A stretch of 44,120 bases of DNA, taken from the NCBI GenBank assembly GCA_964345035.1, contig CAYFPO010000019.1:1-44120 (forward strand), given 5' to 3'. A program made the translations under genes and the position numbers. Positions 44,103 to 44,120 of this stretch are shown here, piece by piece. This DNA is from CAYFPO01 sp964345035. GTDB taxonomy: Bacteria > Fidelibacterota > Marinisomatia > SCGC-AAA003-L08 > GCA-002704045. Position 1 is the first letter of the stretch. Each line of letters opens with the position of its first letter. Under the pieces are notes generated by a model. The model saw nothing but the letters and a program-made list of their open reading frames with translations, searched no databases and was not told where the DNA came from.

Positions 44103-44120
44103 AACGTGTTAGCGGTATTC

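Noticed and set aside
1..44120. CRISPR arrays, tRNA or rRNA genes, insertion sequences, prophage genes
   Set aside because: I looked for regularly spaced repeats, cloverleaf-type segments, transposase or integrase motifs and found none; the window is almost fully accounted for by the genes listed.
44075..44120. End of an upstream minus-strand gene (for example hsdS)
   Set aside because: Only about 14 codons would be visible and they show no recognisable sequence.

Overview
The window is AT-rich, gene-dense bacterial chromosome with short or overlapping gene boundaries and frequent GTG/TTG starts at coupled junctions. Gene content points to a diderm of the FCB superphylum: a gingipain/PorU-like C25 peptidase with a FlgD-like C-terminal domain, a DAP-type murein pathway, and a small basic protein resembling the Bacteroidota DUF4295 family. 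A non-Bacteroidota FCB lineage such as Candidatus Marinimicrobia is my best guess, but this is inference and was not tested by a tree.

Layout. (1) 1-5126, minus strand: ffh and rpsP (S16 with a long acidic tail), then, transcribed separately, aconitase followed directly by a short-chain dehydrogenase. (2) 5312-9351, plus strand: a secreted C25 peptidase, maf and rodZ. (3) 9420-26042, plus strand: a complete division and cell wall (dcw) cluster in the order mraZ-rsmH-ftsL-ftsI-murE-murF-mraY-murD-ftsW-murG-murC-murB-ftsQ-ftsA-ftsZ. It is preceded by 10-bp-phased TGGGN repeats (MraZ operator) and closed by a bidirectional terminator. murG is broken by a -1 shift at a run of nine A. (4) 26162-36505, minus strand: rpmB, an orphan sensor kinase, and a surface-glycan block (YfhO-like membrane protein, CDP-glycerol glycerophosphotransferase-like protein, sulfotransferase, GT2, GT4, DPM1-like GT2, secreted TPR protein). 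(5) 36538-41127, minus strand: a small basic protein ending in a terminator hairpin, a GGDEF diguanylate cyclase, then a tightly packed run pgeF-uppP-holA-ECF sigma-anti-sigma. (6) 41117-44120: a type I restriction subunit (HsdR) whose 3' end runs into the 5' end of pgeF, which has no normal start codon.

How the parts fit. The dcw cluster makes the lipid-linked murein precursor and the divisome; uppP recycles its undecaprenyl carrier; rodZ links to cell elongation. The glycan block probably builds or decorates a sulfated and/or polyol-phosphate-bearing surface polymer. The sigma/anti-sigma pair, the orphan kinase and the diguanylate cyclase are the regulators seen here, but none has a target that the sequence reveals.

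Most worth checking: the murG frameshift site with its well-spaced downstream hairpin, the hsdR/pgeF junction, the bL38-like small protein, the terminator placed just ahead of the TPR/glycan genes, and the sulfotransferase plus glycerophosphotransferase combination. I saw no CRISPR array, tRNA, rRNA or insertion sequence.
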